Assembly (NCBI GenBank): GCA_007844125.1
Contig: CM017563.1
Location: forward strand, 15,359,663-15,423,662
Length of the DNA stretch: 64,000 bases
From: Sinonovacula constricta
Lineage: Eukaryota > Mollusca > Bivalvia > Cardiida > Solecurtidae
Reading direction: 5' to 3'
The notes below the pieces were generated by a model. That model did not search any database. It saw only the letters and a list, made by a program, of their open reading frames with translations, and was not told where the DNA came from. The position numbers and the translations under genes were made by a program. Of this stretch, positions 62,590-64,000 are shown piece by piece (position 1 is the stretch's first letter; each line of letters starts with the position of its first letter).

Positions 62590-63403
62590 CTGAAAAAATA
62601 AGATAATCCAAAAGAATGTAAGTATATGTAATTTAATTTTAAAATTTTAACAAATGTTTACTAAACCCAATTGGTGGCATAGGCAGTTTGAATTGACATA
62701 TACATAGAACACCATAGTAGGTTTGTGTTGAGAAATTGTTTTATTATTATTTATTGTTTTTATCTATTTGTTATAATTACTTTGGTATATACTTTAACAA
62801 TTTTTCATTATATTTCATTATTTATTTATTACATTATTATATTTTATATAACTGCATATTTATAAACTAAAATTTTAGTGAAATTAAGCATTTCAGGTTT
62901 GTGAGAAAAATCTAAAAAGATTACAATAATAGTCCCTAAGTGTGAAATCTTTACTGACTTATATGATATATGGCCTGTTCAGTCATAATGGAAAACAAAA
63001 AAGATTAGGTATCTCACAATTAACCTAGCAGTTCTCTTGATAACATTGTTACTAACAAAGTAATTGTCAAGTCACAAATGGGTGAAGCTATGTAAACTGG
63101 TATTTGTATGATATTCTTTATCATACATATCTCTGACAGAGGGAATGGTTATCAAGCTTATGTTTTAAGTGTTAATTACAATAATATGCACCCTAATGTG
63201 TCACTGGCAAAAAGCATTCCTGGGGAGTAAACAGAGGCAGGAAGAGAGTGGACACAACTTTTGTTGTTTGTTGACACATTTGACACATAAACAGGACAGT
63301 CGAAAAATGAAATTTTATGTTGGATGCTGGTATAATAAAGATTGTCACACCAAACAAATTGTTACACATATTTACAATCAATATCAGTATTCCTCATTAC
63401 TGC
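62590..63403. other. Intron of the unknown minus-strand gene
   Basis: AT-rich sequence upstream (in transcript direction) of the 62589 acceptor. No further exon is recognised before the SINE. Confidence 0.4.
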
Positions 63404-63665
63404 ACCAGCCGCAATAGCTCAAGCGGTAGAGCGTTGGCTTGCAGAACGCAGGTTCAAACCCCAGCCGGGTCAAGACTTTAAAGTTGGTAGTAGTGGCTTC
63501 CCTCCTAACGCTCAGGGCTAAGGGGACAGCATTACGCCTGACTCGTCGGTGTCAGTATAATGAATTAGCCAGGTTCAGTCCCTGGGCACCTCATAAGTGC
63601 CCCTGTGCTCTAACGATAGAAATATCACTTCACAGTATCGGCAAAAATGCCGGCAAATCCCAATC
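63404..63665 (+). mobile_element. tRNA-derived SINE, family A, full length with 12-bp TSD
   Basis: Head ACCAGCCGCAATAGCTCAAG/CGGTAGAGCG (A-box) and GGTTCAAACCCC (B-box), the body with TTAAAGTTGGTAGTAGTGGC and GGGCACCTCATAAGTGCCCC (itself a hairpin), and tail AATCCCAAT. Perfect target-site duplication CCTCATTACTGC at 63392-63403 and 63666-63677. Best-preserved copy here, so a recent insertion. Confidence 0.92.
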
Positions 63666-63677
63666 CCTCATTACTGC

Positions 63678-64000
63678 CTTTTTTTATGAATCTTCATTCT
63701 CTGTTGTTATTTTATTAGTTGTTCAGATAGGAGTCCAAACCTATTTGAAAACTATTCTATGTTAATCATGCCAACAAGTTATTATCCTACAACTGGCAAT
63801 TTGCTTTAACTTGTTAAAATGATTTGGTATTTTGATACTAATAAACTTGTAAATGAAACATCAGACAGGTTAATATTATAGTTTAAAGTCATTTATTAAC
63901 TCACTGTTTATTTCCAATGTTTTCAGTCATGCCAAAATTACTATTTATAGTACTTTATATTGTGATTCATTATTTAGCAAGTCAATGTTTAACTGTTTTA
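63678..64000. other. AT-rich sequence, nothing identified
   Basis: No exon, repeat or RNA gene is recognised. Presumably more intron of the minus-strand gene whose 5' exons lie outside the window. Confidence 0.4.

Noticed and set aside
59159..62601. Three very long plus-strand ORFs (946-1137 codons) rich in His, Ser, Pro, Ile and Asn
   Set aside because: All three frames are open at once because the satellite unit lacks stop codons. The products are pure repeat, and the region is intron of a minus-strand gene.
63407..63480. Possible tRNA genes (also near 1970-2025, 2930-2995, 7085-7168, 29840-29925)
   Set aside because: Each has A- and B-box motifs but continues into a repeated body with family copies elsewhere and, in two cases, target duplications. 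They are SINE heads, and acceptor stems do not close properly.

Overview
This window is eukaryotic nuclear DNA, most likely from a bivalve mollusc. It is AT-rich and carries long intron-split genes. It is dense with tRNA-derived SINEs, small terminal-inverted-repeat (TIR) elements and mobile elements with tandem ~146-bp cores that end in a palindromic hairpin, a design known from bivalves (pearl-like/Helitron-associated). No bacterial-style operon, rRNA, functional tRNA or CRISPR array is visible. The organism is an inference from repeat style and protein similarity; heterodont bivalve is my best guess.

I could assemble five protein-coding genes by following GT/AG junctions with consistent reading phase. 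They are: (1) mitochondrial ribosomal protein bL12m (MRPL12), minus strand, 13815 to 4418, 5 exons, 188 aa; (2) cap-binding factor eIF4E, plus strand, 15074 to 25993, 7 exons, 213 aa; (3) a Njmu-R1/C17orf75 homologue (WDR11-complex trafficking protein), minus strand, 44138 to 33368, 9 exons, 384 aa; (4) MEIOB, the meiosis-specific OB-fold ssDNA-binding protein, plus strand, 44745 to 54325, 13 exons, 500 aa; (5) the 3' part of a large, unrecognised, probably nuclear protein, minus strand, 62589 to 55486, whose 5' end lies beyond the window.

Layout: 0-4.4 kb holds repeats and the MRPL12 downstream region. MRPL12 and eIF4E are head-to-head across a 1.26-kb spacer. eIF4E and the Njmu-R1 gene converge across 26.0-33.4 kb of 3'UTR and repeats. 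The Njmu-R1 gene and MEIOB are head-to-head across 606 bp. MEIOB and the unknown gene are tail-to-tail (1.16 kb). Introns carry a Tc1-like element, a decayed pogo-like transposase, SINEs of at least three families, and hairpin-ended tandem-core elements. The genes belong to unrelated pathways (mitochondrial translation, cytoplasmic translation initiation, vesicle tethering, meiotic recombination), so I infer no joint function beyond possible shared promoters.

The most unusual signal is a recurring architecture. In three different genes, tandem repeats with a ~40-45 bp period begin at a 5' splice site, or carry copies of it, and fill the intron downstream: MRPL12 intron 4, Njmu-R1 intron 6, and the unknown gene, where exon-end copies flank a 3.3-kb satellite almost devoid of G on the plus strand. 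In MEIOB the zinc-knuckle exon itself has been tandemly copied and has decayed. Together these suggest repeated local slippage or duplication at exon-intron boundaries.
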